Below, piece by piece: positions 28,909 to 38,503 of a stretch of DNA of 64,000 bases. The position numbers and the translations under genes were made by a program. The stretch covers positions 620,001-684,000 of the forward strand of contig CAVUID010000015.1 in the NCBI GenBank assembly GCA_963741495.1. The letters are read 5' to 3'. Within the stretch, counting starts at the first letter, position 1, and the number at the start of each line of letters is the position of its first letter. The notes under the pieces were generated by a model. It did not search any database. It was not told where the DNA came from and saw only the letters and a program-made list of their open reading frames with translations. The stretch is from Sulfurimicrobium sp963741495. GTDB taxonomy: Bacteria > Pseudomonadota > Gammaproteobacteria > Burkholderiales > Sulfuricellaceae.

Positions 28909-30821
28909 TTAACGCTCAGTCTTCTCCAGAACGTCCTTCTTGATTTCGACTTTGGTTTTTTGCTTCAGGCTTGCAAGGTAAGCTGCAGCATATTCACGCT
29001 CCAGCATGCTGGAAAAACGCTGGGCATAGGCCTGCTTGCGGCCTTCCTCCAAGGGTCCAGCCTCAACCAGCTTTGACACTTTGACCAGGGTGAAGCCTCC
29101 CTGATTATTTTCTACACCGGCGATAAGCAGGCAGCTTGTCAGCTTTTGCCCTGAACGCTTCCTTCAGAACTTCCGGCGCCATATCAGCCGGCTTGGAACG
29201 ACTAACCAGCTGTGCAGGACTCCAGTTCAAGCCTGCAGGCGCATTACCCTGCTGCAACTGGGCCAAAGCATCCTTGCCCCATTTCACAGCCAGAACAGAA
29301 GCCTGCTGACGCTGCAAACGCTGACCCAATGCAGCAGCAACTTCTTCCAGCGGTTTGACGCTGGCCGCTTTGTATTCCAGCAAGCGGGCTGCCACCAGCG
29401 TATTGGGTACAACCTCGACCGCCTCAGTGTTGCGTTTGTTTTTCAGCACTTCTTCAGTGAACACAGCCTGCAACAGCTTTGGGATTGTTGAGCAGCGGGG
29501 TATCGCTCGCCATTCGTGTCACCCAGTCACTCTGCTCGATCTTGAGTCCGAGTTGCTGGGCAACCGGTGTGAGGCTATCGCCTTGTTCATAAACCAGGTT
29601 GCTGAAATTTTCAGCATTCTCTGCAAATTTCTTGCCGGCCTTCTGTTTTTTCAGTTCCAGGATAATTTCAGCCTTGCACTTCCTGCAACGAGCGCAACTT
29701 GGCAGGTTTGATCGCAGTCAGCTTGATGATGTGATAGCCAAAATCCGATTGCACCAGATCACTGATCTCACCCGAATTCATCTTGAAAGCAGCATCTTCA
29801 AATGGCTTGACCATCGCACCACGACCAAAATAGCCCAAGATCGCCACCTTGGGCAGCAGAGCCGGTATCCTGGGAATACTGTTTGGCCAGCTGCGCAAAA
29901 TTGTCCGGATTCTGTTTTGCTTCCTGCAAAATCTTGCGTGCTTTTTCCATGCCTGCAGTTTTTTCTGCCGCGCTGGCAGTCGCAGCAAATGCCAATCAGG
30001 ATATGGCTGGCCTGACGCTCTTCCGTCTGGCCGAACTGGCTAGCATGTTCCTTGTAATAGGCAGCAACTTCATCTTCGCTTACAGTTATCTGCGCAGCCA
30101 GATTTTCAGCCGACAGCACGACGTATTCAAGACGAGCCTGCTCAGGCAGCTTGAATTCATCCTGATTTTTTTCGTAATAATCCTTGATCGCGGCCGCTTC
30201 GATCTTGGCTTGTGACATGAACTGCTCGATCTGGATCACGGCCTGGCTCATTTCACGTTGTTGCTCGTTGATCCGCATCAGATTCTCCGCTACCGTTTTG
30301 GGAATAAACGCATTACGGATCACGCCTTCCTGGGCCGTCTGCAACAGCAGATCCTGACGCAGGCGATGCTCGAACATGCTGGTAGACATATTCTGCTGAC
30401 GCAAGACTGATTCATAGCGTGTATGTGAAAAGCTTCCGTTTTCCCAGAAAGCCTCGATTCCGGCGATAAACCTGGCCAGTTGAGCATCAGAGACAACCAG
30501 GCCTTCCTGCGTTGCATCGGCCAGCAGGACACGCTGATTGACCAATCCGTCCAGAACGGATTTGCGGATTTCCGGATTTTCCATCATCGCCGGATCAAAG
30601 TTCTTGCCCAGCGCTGAGCGCATCCGTTCCTGCTGGTCCTTAAGCGCCTGAGAAAATTCATTTTGCGAGATTTCCTGCCCGCCTACCTTGGCGACCACCG
30701 GACCACCCCCGCCACCCGTCAAATAGGAATCAACACCCCATAAAGCGAAGGGAATGGTAATCAGAACCAGAATGACTTTGGCAATTTTGCCTTGAGCATG
30801 TTCACGAATGACTTCTAGCAT
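28909..30821 (-). CDS. ppiD: Periplasmic folding chaperone PpiD/SurA-like (five frame breaks)
   Basis: An inner-membrane-anchored periplasmic chaperone of about 635 residues after correction. The start MLEVIREHAQGKIAKV and a single N-terminal helix (ILVLITIPFALWGV) are typical. A SurA-N-like domain follows, then a parvulin domain (ERQASHILI...GGDLGYFGRGAMVKPFE) and a long C-terminal region. The frame shifts at about 29992, 29835, 29672, 29477 and 29122, each explained by one extra base, and the corrected length is an exact multiple of three. Position downstream of hupB and two tRNAs is the conserved location of ppiD. It converges on serB with only 12 bases between stops. Confidence 0.85.
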
Positions 30822-30914
30822 AGTTTTAACCCGTAAACGGCTTCCCGAAAGGACAAAGCCGATTTGATTTGGCTGCAAGAAAGAAAAAAGGGTGAACCGA
30901 AGTTCACCCTTGTT

Positions 30915-30991
30915 TGGCGGAGTGGACGGGACTCGAACCCGCGACCCCCGGCGTGACAGGCCGGTATTCTAACCAACTGAACTACCACTCC
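30915..30991 (-). tRNA. tRNA-Asp (anticodon GTC)
   Basis: The minus strand folds as a cloverleaf with acceptor GGAGTGG/CCACTCC, anticodon loop CTGTCAC and T loop GTTCGAGTC. The 3' CCA is encoded. It lies between hupB/tRNA-Val and ppiD. Confidence 0.95.
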
Positions 30992-31009
30992 ATAAACCTT
31001 AAGCACAAC

Positions 31010-31085
31010 TGGTGGGTGCTGACGGGGTCGAACCGCCGACATTCGCCTTGTAAGGGCGACGCTCTACCAACTGAGCTAAGCACCC
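31010..31085 (-). tRNA. tRNA-Val (anticodon TAC)
   Basis: Acceptor GGGTGCT/AGCACCC, D arm AGCTCAGTTGGTAGAGC, anticodon loop CTTACAA and T loop GTTCGACCC are all present on the minus strand. The 3' CCA is encoded. It is 18 bases upstream of tRNA-Asp and probably cotranscribed with it. Confidence 0.95.
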
Positions 31086-31092
31086 GATGATT

Positions 31093-31121
31093 TTTAACTG
31101 AGGTTTTTTCAAACCCCTCAG
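31093..31121 (-). terminator. Possible terminator after hupB
   Basis: On the minus strand CTGAGGGGTTT and AAACCTCAG pair with a two-base bulge and are followed by TTAAAAA instead of a T run. It lies 14 bases past the hupB stop and just before tRNA-Val. It may be an attenuator or a processing hairpin and not a full terminator. Confidence 0.45.
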
Positions 31122-31134
31122 AATCAAAGAGCGG

Positions 31135-31407
31135 CTAGTTTACAGCATCTTTGAGCGCTTTGCCAGCTCTAAATTTAGGAGTTTTAGCGGCCTTGATTTT
31201 GATGGTTGCGCCGGTGCGTGGATTGCGACCGTTACGAGCAGCACGTTTGCCTACATAGAATGTTCCAAAACCAACGAGGGTCACCATATCGCCTTTTTTC
31301 ATGGCACCCTTTACAGCAGCAACAGCGGCATCCAGAGCGCGGCCAGCAGCAGCCTTGGACATGTCAGCATCTTTGGCGATCGCATCAATCAGCTCAGATT
31401 TGTTCAC
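31135..31407 (-). CDS. hupB: DNA-binding protein HU-beta
   Basis: A 90-residue nucleoid protein. MNKSELIDAIAKDADMSKA is the HU N-terminus, GFGTFYVGKRAAR precedes the DNA-binding arm NGRNPRTGATIKI, and AKTPKFRAGKALKDAVN ends the chain. Translation begins at a GTG (31407) preceded by AGGGGA. It has its own strong promoter at 31458-31487 although it follows lon in the usual protease-HU order. Confidence 0.97.
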   Translation of the reverse strand: MNKSELIDAIAKDADMSKAAAGRALDAAVAAVKGAMKKGDMVTLVGFGTFYVGKRAARNGRNPRTGATIKIKAAKTPKFRAGKALKDAVN

Positions 31408-31457
31408 GTGTAGTCCCCTTTCAGTTTGGTTGATATTACAAACAGTCCAGCACCAGC

Positions 31458-31487
31458 TTTATATCAAGCCGCAAATCCTTGTGTCAA
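31458..31487 (-). promoter_or_regulatory. Sigma-70 promoter of hupB
   Basis: TTGACA (31487-31482) and TATAAA (31463-31458) are separated by 18 bases and lie about 50 bases upstream of the hupB GTG on the minus strand. This is the best consensus promoter in the window and explains how HU could be made independently of lon. Confidence 0.8.
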
Positions 31488-31517
31488 GCGGTTCTGCGAA
31501 GATTCATATCAAATAGT

Positions 31518-33938
31518 TTAATGCTTGACGGCAGCTGTAACTGTCTTTTCCTCAACACCGGCTGTATGCGGCACCGCCTCTTCGTCCTTTTCAGGCAATG
31601 CCTCCGGCTTTCTTTCCAGCGCAAGATCAAGGACTTGATCAATCCACTTAACCGGATGAATTTCCAGTTTACCCTTGATATTGTCAGGAATTTCAACCAG
31701 ATCCTTGACGTTTTCTTGCGGAATCAGAACGATCTTGATGCCGCCACGGTGCGCAGCCAGCAATTTCTCTTTCAATCCACCAATCGGCAACACTTCACCT
31801 CGCAGGGTGATTTCGCCGGTCATCGCCACATCAGCTCGCACTGGTATCCCCGTCAGGATCGAAACCATCGCCGTAGTCAGGGCAATGCCTGCACTCGGCC
31901 CGTCCTTGGGCGTCGCCCCTTCAGGCAAGTGAATGTGAATATCATTTTTCTGATAAAAATCATCCGCTATGCCCAAACCACGTGCGCGACTACGCACCAC
32001 GGACAGTGCCGCCTGAATGGATTCCTGCATGACTTCACCCAGCTTGCCGGTAGTGGTCATCTTGCCCTTGCCGGGCAGTGCCACCCCTTCAATGGTCAGC
32101 AACTCACCTCCCACTTCGGTCCACGCCAACCCGGTCACCTGTCCAACCTGGTTATGCTGCTCAGCCACACCAAAGGTAAAGCGCTGCACTCCAAGATATT
32201 TATCGAGGTTACGCGGCGTCACTGAGATTTTTTTACCGCCGTTCTTGAGCAACAACTCCTTCACGACCTTGCGGCAAATCTTGGCGAGTTCGCGCTCCAG
32301 GCTACGCACACCCGCCTCTCGGGTGTAGTAGCGCACCACATCGCGTACCACGCTTTCTGGAACACTGATTTCCGTGTCTTTCAGTCCATGCGTCTTGAGC
32401 TGCTTTGGCAGCAGATAACGCATGGCGATATTGATCTTCTCATCTTCGGTATAACCGGAAAGACGAATTACTTCCATGCGGTCCAGCAAGGGCGCTGGAA
32501 TATTCATGGTATTGGAAGTCGCAACGAACATCACATCTGAAAGGTCATACTCCACCTCGACGTAATGATCGACAAAGGTATGGTTCTGTTCAGGATCGAG
32601 CACTTCCAGCAATGCCGAGGAAGGGTCTCCCCGGAAATCCATTCCCATCTTGTCCACTTCATCCAGCAGAAACAGCGGATTGCGCACCGCCACTTTGCTC
32701 ATGCTTTGCAATATCTTGCCGGGCATGGAACCTATATAGGTGCGGCGGTGGCCACGGATCTCGGACTCGTCGCGCACCCCACCTAGCGCCATGCGCACGA
32801 ATTTCCGATTGGTCGCGCGAGCGATAGACTGCCCCAGCGAGGTCTTACCCACGCCGGGTGGCCCGACCAGACACAGAATGGGAGCCTTGAGCTTGTCCAC
32901 GCGCTGTTGCACTGCCAGATATTCAACAATCCGCTCCTTGACCTTCTCAAGGCCGTAGTGATCTTCTTCCAGCACAGCCTCGGCAGCAGCCAGATCCTTA
33001 CTGATCTTGGTTTTCTTCTTCCATGGCAAACCCACCAGAACATCAATGTAATTGCGCACCACGGTCGCCTCTGCCGACATTGGTGACATCAGCTTGAGTT
33101 TCTTGAGCTCCGAATCGGCTTTTGCCTTTGCTTCCTTCGGCATTTGCGCAGCCTTTATCTTTTTCTCCAGTTCATCCAGATCGGCGCCTTCGTCCATATC
33201 GCCCAGTTCCTTCTGGATCGCCTTGACCTGCTCGTTGAGGTAATACTCGCGCTGACTTTTTTCCATCTGGCGCTTGACGCGGCCACGTATGCGCTTCTCG
33301 ACCTGAAGAATATCAATTTCAGAATCCAGCTGACCCAGCAAGTGCTCAAGTCGCTCGCGCACCGTGAACATTTCCAGCACGTGCTGCTTTTGCTCCAGTT
33401 TCAGAGGCAGATGTGCGGCAATGGTGTCTGCCAGACGGCCAGCTTCGTCAATACTGGCCAGAGAAGTCAGAATCTCAGGCGGGATTTTTTTGTTCAGTTT
33501 TACATATTGGTCAAACTGGGCAAAAACGCTGCGCATCATCGCTTCAGTTTCATTGTCGTTCTCTGGCGGCGCCGGAACTACGTCAGCCTGGGCAGAGAAG
33601 TAAGTCTCACCATCAAAAAACTCGGTAACTTCAGCGCGCTGGTTGCCTTCCACCAGCACCTTGACCGTGCCATCAGGCAGCTTCAGCATCTGCAATATGC
33701 TGGCAACACTACCAATCCTGTAGAGGTCATCCAGAGTTGGCTCATCCTTGGCAGCAGATTTCTGCGCCACCAGCAGAATGTGTTTACCTGATTCCATGGC
33801 CGCCTCAAGCGCCTTGATGGATTTTGGACGACCGACGAACAGAGGAATCACCATGTGCGGAAATACCACCACATCGCGCAGGGGCAATAAGGGTAACTTT
33901 ACGGTACTGGAAAGCGGTTCGTGCGTTTGTAACGACAT
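31518..33938 (-). CDS. lon: ATP-dependent protease Lon (LonA)
   Basis: An 806-residue cytoplasmic AAA+ protease that degrades misfolded and regulatory proteins. An N-terminal substrate-binding LON domain (LPLLPLRDVVVFPHMVIPLF region) is followed by a coiled-coil linker and the ATPase with GPPGVGKTSLG and FLLDEVDKM. The C-terminal protease has the catalytic Ser in KDGPSAGIA and the catalytic Lys in the following strand (GLKEKLLAA). Length is typical. Gene order tig-clpP-clpX-lon-hupB is the conserved proteobacterial arrangement. Confidence 0.98.
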   Translation of the reverse strand: MSLQTHEPLSSTVKLPLLPLRDVVVFPHMVIPLFVGRPKSIKALEAAMESGKHILLVAQKSAAKDEPTLDDLYRIGSVASILQMLKLPDGTVKVLVEGNQRAEVTEFFDGETYFSAQADVVPAPPENDNETEAMMRSVFAQFDQYVKLNKKIPPEILTSLASIDEAGRLADTIAAHLPLKLEQKQHVLEMFTVRERLEHLLGQLDSEIDILQVEKRIRGRVKRQMEKSQREYYLNEQVKAIQKELGDMDEGADLDELEKKIKAAQMPKEAKAKADSELKKLKLMSPMSAEATVVRNYIDVLVGLPWKKKTKISKDLAAAEAVLEEDHYGLEKVKERIVEYLAVQQRVDKLKAPILCLVGPPGVGKTSLGQSIARATNRKFVRMALGGVRDESEIRGHRRTYIGSMPGKILQSMSKVAVRNPLFLLDEVDKMGMDFRGDPSSALLEVLDPEQNHTFVDHYVEVEYDLSDVMFVATSNTMNIPAPLLDRMEVIRLSGYTEDEKINIAMRYLLPKQLKTHGLKDTEISVPESVVRDVVRYYTREAGVRSLERELAKICRKVVKELLLKNGGKKISVTPRNLDKYLGVQRFTFGVAEQHNQVGQVTGLAWTEVGGELLTIEGVALPGKGKMTTTGKLGEVMQESIQAALSVVRSRARGLGIADDFYQKNDIHIHLPEGATPKDGPSAGIALTTAMVSILTGIPVRADVAMTGEITLRGEVLPIGGLKEKLLAAHRGGIKIVLIPQENVKDLVEIPDNIKGKLEIHPVKWIDQVLDLALERKPEALPEKDEEAVPHTAGVEEKTVTAAVKH

Positions 33939-34053
33939 GGAATATACGCCTTAATAAATGCCAGATTATTTAATAATTAAGGAGAGGCCCGAGAATTTCA
34001 AGCCGAACAGGAAAATAAACTACAGCAAGCGGAGGGCGCTGCAAAGGGAAATT

Positions 34054-34077
34054 CCGGAAGTGCAGTCGCACTTCCGG
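34054..34077 (-). terminator. Hairpin between clpX and lon
   Basis: A perfect ten-base stem CCGGAAGTGC/GCACTTCCGG with a four-base loop lies 12 bases beyond the clpX stop. The run after it on the minus strand (AATTTCCC) has only three T, so termination may be partial or factor-assisted. It separates the clp genes from lon. Confidence 0.6.
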
Positions 34078-34088
34078 CGTAAATTCAA

Positions 34089-35345
34089 TCAGGCAACCTG
34101 AGGCTGATCTGCGTAAATCATGAGTGGTTTGCCTGTGCCATTGACCACACCATTATCTACTACTACTTTGCTGACATTGGACATGGATGGCAAGTCATAC
34201 ATGGTGTCGAGCAGTGTGTGCTCCAGAATGGAGCGCAAGCCACGAGCGCCTGTTTTGCGTGCCAACGCCTTTTTGGCGATAGCATCCAGTGCATCATCAC
34301 GGAACTCGAGTTCCACACCTTCCATGTCAAACAGTTTCTGATATTGCTTGGTAAGCGCGTTTTTGGGTTCGGTCAGAATTCGGATCATGGCAGACTCATC
34401 CAGCTCTTCCAGCGTCGCGACTACCGGCAAGCGACCGACGAACTCCGGAATCAAGCCAAACTTGATCAGATCCTCTGGCTCCACATCGCGCAATACTTCG
34501 CCGATATCCTTGCTGTTATCCTTGCTCTTCACTTCGGCACCAAAACCAATGCCGCCTTTTTCGGAACGGTTACTGATCACCTTTTCCAGGCCGCTGAAAG
34601 CGCCGCCGCAGACAAACAGGATGTTGGTGGTATCCACCTGAACGAATTCCTGATTGGGATGCTTGCGGCCACCTTGCGGCGGTATCGAAGCTACAGTTCC
34701 CTCGATCAGTTTCAGCAACGCCTGCTGCACACCCTCTCCCGACACATCTCGGGTAATGGACGGGTTGTCGGACTTGCGTGAAATTTTGTCGATTTCATCG
34801 ATGTAGACAATACCGCGCTGCGCTTTTTCGATATCGTAATCGCATTTCTGCAGCAGTTTCTGGATAATGTTTTCTACGTCCTCGCCGACATAACCGGCTT
34901 CGGTCAGCGTGGTGGCATCCGCCATGACAAACGGAACATTGAGCAGCCGTGCCAGCGTTTGCGCCAGCAAAGTCTTGCCCGATCCGGTCGGACCAATCAG
35001 CAGAATATTGCTCTTGGCCAGTTCAACCTCATCATTCTTGTTCTGATTTTTCAGCCGCTTGTAATGGTTGTACACCGCAACTGACAGAATACGCTTGGCC
35101 TGTGCCTGCCCGATCACATACTCGTCCAGAATCTGATTGATTTCCAGTGGCACCGGCAAGTCATCGGTTCCACTCTTGGCAGTCTGCTCACCGCGAATTT
35201 CCTCGCGAATAATGTCGTTGCAGAGATCTACACATTCATCGCAAATAAAAACCGAAGGTCCTGCGATCAGTTTGCGCACCTCGTGCTGGCTCTTGCCGCA
35301 AAATGAACAATAGAGCAACTTTTCACTGCCTGAGTCTTTTGCCAT
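34089..35345 (-). CDS. clpX: ClpX, ATPase and unfoldase subunit of ClpXP
   Basis: A 418-residue AAA+ unfoldase that delivers substrates to ClpP. The N-terminal C4 zinc-binding domain (CSFCGKSQHEV...CDECVDLC) recruits adaptors, Walker A is GPTGSGKTLL, Walker B is VYIDEIDKI, and the sensor/arginine-finger region is conserved. An IGF-type loop for docking to ClpP appears as GIGFGAEV. It lies 40 bases after clpP on the same strand. Confidence 0.98.
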   Translation of the reverse strand: MAKDSGSEKLLYCSFCGKSQHEVRKLIAGPSVFICDECVDLCNDIIREEIRGEQTAKSGTDDLPVPLEINQILDEYVIGQAQAKRILSVAVYNHYKRLKNQNKNDEVELAKSNILLIGPTGSGKTLLAQTLARLLNVPFVMADATTLTEAGYVGEDVENIIQKLLQKCDYDIEKAQRGIVYIDEIDKISRKSDNPSITRDVSGEGVQQALLKLIEGTVASIPPQGGRKHPNQEFVQVDTTNILFVCGGAFSGLEKVISNRSEKGGIGFGAEVKSKDNSKDIGEVLRDVEPEDLIKFGLIPEFVGRLPVVATLEELDESAMIRILTEPKNALTKQYQKLFDMEGVELEFRDDALDAIAKKALARKTGARGLRSILEHTLLDTMYDLPSMSNVSKVVVDNGVVNGTGKPLMIYADQPQVA

Positions 35346-35385
35346 CGTTTCCTAATCCCAAATAGTCACGCGTTTCACAACTTCA

Positions 35386-36015
35386 TTAAGCCGCAACTTC
35401 GGCGCGATTGACAAGCACTTTATCTATCAAGCCATACTTCACCGACTGCTCCGCACTCATGAAGTTATCCCGATCAGTATCTTTTTCAATGGCCTTGACG
35501 GTCTGACCGGTATGTTTTGCAAGAATCTCGTTAAGCTTCTGGCGCAAATAAAGGATTTCCTTGGCATGGATCTCGATATCCGAAGCCTGCCCCTGGAAGC
35601 CGCCCAGTGGCTGGTGAATCATCATTCGCGAATTTGGCAGACTGTAGCGCTTGCCTGGCGCACCCGCCGTCAGCAGCAAAGCCCCCATGCTGGCCGCCTG
35701 GCCAATGCACAGGGTCGAGACATCGGGCTTGATGAATTGCATGGTGTCGTAAATCGCCATGCCCGCAGTGACCGAACCGCCCGGAGAATTGATGTAAAGA
35801 TAAATATCCTTGTCAGGATTTTCTGATTCCAGAAACAGCAACTGGGCCACGACCAGATTGGCACTCATTTCATTGACAGGACCGACCAGAAAAACCACCC
35901 GTTCCTTCAGCAAGCGCGAGTAAATATCGTAGGCACGCTCGCCACGACCACTCTGCTCGATCACCATCGGAATGTAACCGAGGCTTTGCGGATCCCAGTT
36001 GCTCATTTCATTCAT
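35386..36015 (-). CDS. clpP: ClpP protease subunit
   Basis: A 209-residue serine peptidase forming the tetradecameric chamber of ClpXP. The catalytic Ser is in GQAASMGALLL, the His in MIHQPLGGFQG and the Asp in the following DTDRDNFMSA segment. The N-terminal ~14 residues are the short propeptide. The start codon directly follows the tig stop without a gap. Confidence 0.98.
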   Translation of the reverse strand: MNEMSNWDPQSLGYIPMVIEQSGRGERAYDIYSRLLKERVVFLVGPVNEMSANLVVAQLLFLESENPDKDIYLYINSPGGSVTAGMAIYDTMQFIKPDVSTLCIGQAASMGALLLTAGAPGKRYSLPNSRMMIHQPLGGFQGQASDIEIHAKEILYLRQKLNEILAKHTGQTVKAIEKDTDRDNFMSAEQSVKYGLIDKVLVNRAEVAA

Positions 36016-37314
36016 TTATTTTTTTCCCATCAATTCATCAAAAACGATCGACTTGTCCTCAACCTGTACCTTTGTCAGGGCCCATTCGACCACATTACCT
36101 TCCAGCACCAGGGACTCTATCTCTGCCAATTGCTGCGGATTGGAGTAGAAATACTTGATCACAGAATCAGGGTCTTCGTAGCTTTGGGCTACTTCTACGA
36201 TCTGCGCCTGAATCTGCTCCGGCTTTGCATTGAGTTTATTAGATTTGACCACTTCCGCCAAAATCAAGCCCAGGGCGACACGACGCTTGGCCTGATCACG
36301 GTGTAATTCGGGCGACTGCATGCCATCCATCACCTTAACTCCGTGAGAAGACATGCTTTGACGCATTTGCTCCATCAGGCGCTCAATTTCCATCTCGACC
36401 AATGCGGTCGGCAAATCCACTTTCGTGGCCTCAAGCAGAGACTCCATCACCTGAGTTTTCACCTTCTCCTGAATCCGTTTCTTGCCTTCACGTTCCAGGC
36501 TGGCACGAATTTCATCGCGCATTTTTGCCACATCGCCATCTGCCACGCCCATGCTCTTGGCAAAATCGGCATCAACTTCAGGCAGTTTGGCTTCTTCAAC
36601 AGTGTTCAGCGTCACCTCGAAGGTCACGCCCTTGCCTGCCAGTTCCTTAGAGTGATAATCCTCGGGGAAGGTCAGATCAAATTTTTTGCTTTCACCCGCT
36701 TTCATGCCCACAAACTGGCCTTCAAAATCGGGCAGCGTACGCCCTTCACCCAGAACCAGGCTAAAACCCTTGGCCTGGCCGCCTGCAAACTCGACATCAT
36801 CCAGCGTACCGCGATAATCAACGTTCACGCGATCACCAGTCGCCGCGACCCGATCAACAGAATGATAGACAACACGTTGCTTACGCAGGATTTCGATGGT
36901 TTTGTTTACTTCCTCGTCGCCAATGGTGACGGATGGACGCTCAATCTTGCTGGCACTAATGTCTCCCAGAACAACTTCCGGATAAACTTCAAAGGTCGCA
37001 GTGAACATCATGGACTCACCCGCACCCTGATCAGCCTTGGGCTCAATGCGTGGATAACCAGCAACTCTCAACTGGCTCTGCTCAACCGCATCGGAAAAAC
37101 TTTTCTGCACCGATTCACCCAGCACTTCCTGACGCACTTGCCCGCCGTGCTGCTGTTCCACCATTTTCATAGGCACTTTGCCAGGACGAAACCCCTGCAT
37201 TTTCACTGTGCGCGCCACCTGTTTCAGGCGCTTTGCCACATCAGCTTCGAATTGCGCCAAGGAAACAGCAAGCTCCAGAGTTTTTTCCAGCGGGTTCACA
37301 TTTTCCGTTTGCAT
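36016..37314 (-). CDS. tig: Trigger factor, ribosome-associated chaperone
   Basis: A 432-residue prolyl isomerase and chaperone at the ribosome exit tunnel. The ribosome-binding signature GFRPGKVPMKM lies near residue 45, the FKBP-type domain (RVNVDYRGTLDDVEF...) in the middle, and a helical C-terminal domain follows. The ATG at 37314 (MQTENVNPLEK) is nine bases after AAGGA; the ATG at 37323 abuts the ribosome site and is unlikely. It is the first gene of the tig-clpP-clpX block. Confidence 0.97.
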   Translation of the reverse strand: MQTENVNPLEKTLELAVSLAQFEADVAKRLKQVARTVKMQGFRPGKVPMKMVEQQHGGQVRQEVLGESVQKSFSDAVEQSQLRVAGYPRIEPKADQGAGESMMFTATFEVYPEVVLGDISASKIERPSVTIGDEEVNKTIEILRKQRVVYHSVDRVAATGDRVNVDYRGTLDDVEFAGGQAKGFSLVLGEGRTLPDFEGQFVGMKAGESKKFDLTFPEDYHSKELAGKGVTFEVTLNTVEEAKLPEVDADFAKSMGVADGDVAKMRDEIRASLEREGKKRIQEKVKTQVMESLLEATKVDLPTALVEMEIERLMEQMRQSMSSHGVKVMDGMQSPELHRDQAKRRVALGLILAEVVKSNKLNAKPEQIQAQIVEVAQSYEDPDSVIKYFYSNPQQLAEIESLVLEGNVVEWALTKVQVEDKSIVFDELMGKK

Positions 37315-37481
37315 CTTCAACATTCCTTAATATCACTAAAATTCGGGGTTCAAATTTATGGCTTCATTCAGGCTAGGCGCGCCATCAAACCACACAAAAC
37401 AAATAATTTTCCAGTATAGCATAAGCTGCCAAAACGGCCATGACCGCACCGCACACAGAGAACAGAGCACACGATAGAAAC

Positions 37482-37509
37482 TTGATTGTTCTTGAAAATT
37501 TGGTACAAT
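37482..37509 (+). promoter_or_regulatory. Sigma-70 promoter of the rpsF operon
   Basis: TTGATT (37482-37487) and TACAAT (37504-37509) have a 16-base spacer and lie about 65 bases upstream of rpsF. The leader between promoter and gene could hold S6 or S6-S18 autoregulatory structure, but I see no clear hairpin. The tig promoter must lie in the opposite direction in the same 160-base gap; a TATACT at 37418-37413 on the minus strand is a weak candidate. Confidence 0.65.
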
Positions 37510-37575
37510 CGCCTGTTTTTCAACCTTGCCTTATCGTCCCGCATGGCGAAAGGCTATAAACCACAAGGAGTGTGC

Positions 37576-37950
37576 ATGCGACATTACGAAATCGTTTTTA
37601 TCGTCCATCCCGACCAGAGCGAACAGGTTCCGGGCATGGTCGAACGTTACCGCGGCCTGGTTACCGCTAAAAGCGGCAACATTCACCGTCTTGAAGACTG
37701 GGGCCGCCGCCAGTTGGCCTACCCGATTGAAAAAATTCACAAAGCGCACTACGTGCTGATGAATATCGAGTGCGATCAGGAAACACTGGACGAACTGGAT
37801 CACGCTTTCCGCTTCAACGATGCCGTGCTGCGTCACCTTGTCGTCAGCATGAAAGAAGCAGTGACCACGCCTTCTCCCATGATGAAGGAAGAGAAGTCAC
37901 GCTCTCTGCAATCGGGCGAGGCCCAGGCTGCTCCTGCTGCCGCGGCCTAA
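37576..37950 (+). CDS. rpsF: 30S ribosomal protein S6
   Basis: A 124-residue ribosomal protein. MRHYEIVFIVHPDQSEQ and the RNA- and S18-contacting strand EDWGRRQLAYPIEK are diagnostic. The ATG at 37576 follows AAGGAG; a longer open frame starting at 37486 begins inside the promoter and is not coding. The C-terminal tail is Ala- and Glu-rich. priB follows without a gap. Confidence 0.97.
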   Translation: MRHYEIVFIVHPDQSEQVPGMVERYRGLVTAKSGNIHRLEDWGRRQLAYPIEKIHKAHYVLMNIECDQETLDELDHAFRFNDAVLRHLVVSMKEAVTTPSPMMKEEKSRSLQSGEAQAAPAAAA

Positions 37951-38253
37951 GTGCCTGACAACCGGATCGTACTGAGCGGCAAAATCCTTGCTATCGACCC
38001 GCTGCGTTACACACCCGCAGGTATTCCGGCACTGAATCTGATCCTGGGTCATAGCTCCAGACAGGTCGAAGCCGGGATGGAACGCGATGTCGAATGCGAA
38101 GTGCAGCTCGTAGCGCTGGGCGAACTGGCGCAACAGACTGCCCACTGCAAAGTGGAAGATGGAATCAAGGTTCAGGGATTCCTGGCAAGGAAAAGCCGCA
38201 AGAGTACGCACCTGGTATTGCACGCAAACAGAATTGAACTGATAGAAATTTAA
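37951..38253 (+). CDS. priB: Primosomal replication protein PriB
   Basis: A 100-residue OB-fold single-strand DNA-binding protein used in PriA-dependent restart of stalled forks. The core NRIVLSGKILAID, PALNLILGHSSRQ and the C-terminal strand IELIEI match betaproteobacterial PriB. It starts with GTG immediately after the rpsF stop codon, so translation is presumably coupled. Its location between S6 and S18 is the conserved one. Confidence 0.93.
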   Translation: MPDNRIVLSGKILAIDPLRYTPAGIPALNLILGHSSRQVEAGMERDVECEVQLVALGELAQQTAHCKVEDGIKVQGFLARKSRKSTHLVLHANRIELIEI

Positions 38254-38266
38254 AGAGGTAAATAAA

Positions 38267-38494
38267 ATGGCACGTCAAATGTTCCGTCGCAAGCGCTTCT
38301 GCCGCTTCACGGTTGAAGGCATCAAGGAAATCGATTACAAGGATGTAGACCTGCTCAAGGACTTCGTCTCCGAAAACGGCAAGATCATTCCGGCCCGTAT
38401 CACCGGGACCAAAGCCCGCTACCAGCGCCAGCTGGGCACCGCTATCAAGCGCGCCCGCTTCCTGGCTCTGATGCCTTACACTGACCAGCACTAA
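38267..38494 (+). CDS. rpsR: 30S ribosomal protein S18
   Basis: A 75-residue basic ribosomal protein that pairs with S6. CRFTVEGIKEIDYKDVDLLK and the C-terminal TGTKARYQRQLGTAIKRARF are family hallmarks. It is preceded by AAAGAGG and lies 13 bases after priB. Confidence 0.98.
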   Translation: MARQMFRRKRFCRFTVEGIKEIDYKDVDLLKDFVSENGKIIPARITGTKARYQRQLGTAIKRARFLALMPYTDQH

Positions 38495-38503
38495 GGAGAA
38501 ATC

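Noticed and set aside
19771..29992. Programmed ribosomal frameshifting in hox, mfd, serB or ppiD
   Set aside because: The sites lack shared slippery heptamers and downstream structures, occur several times per gene and in families not known to use recoding.
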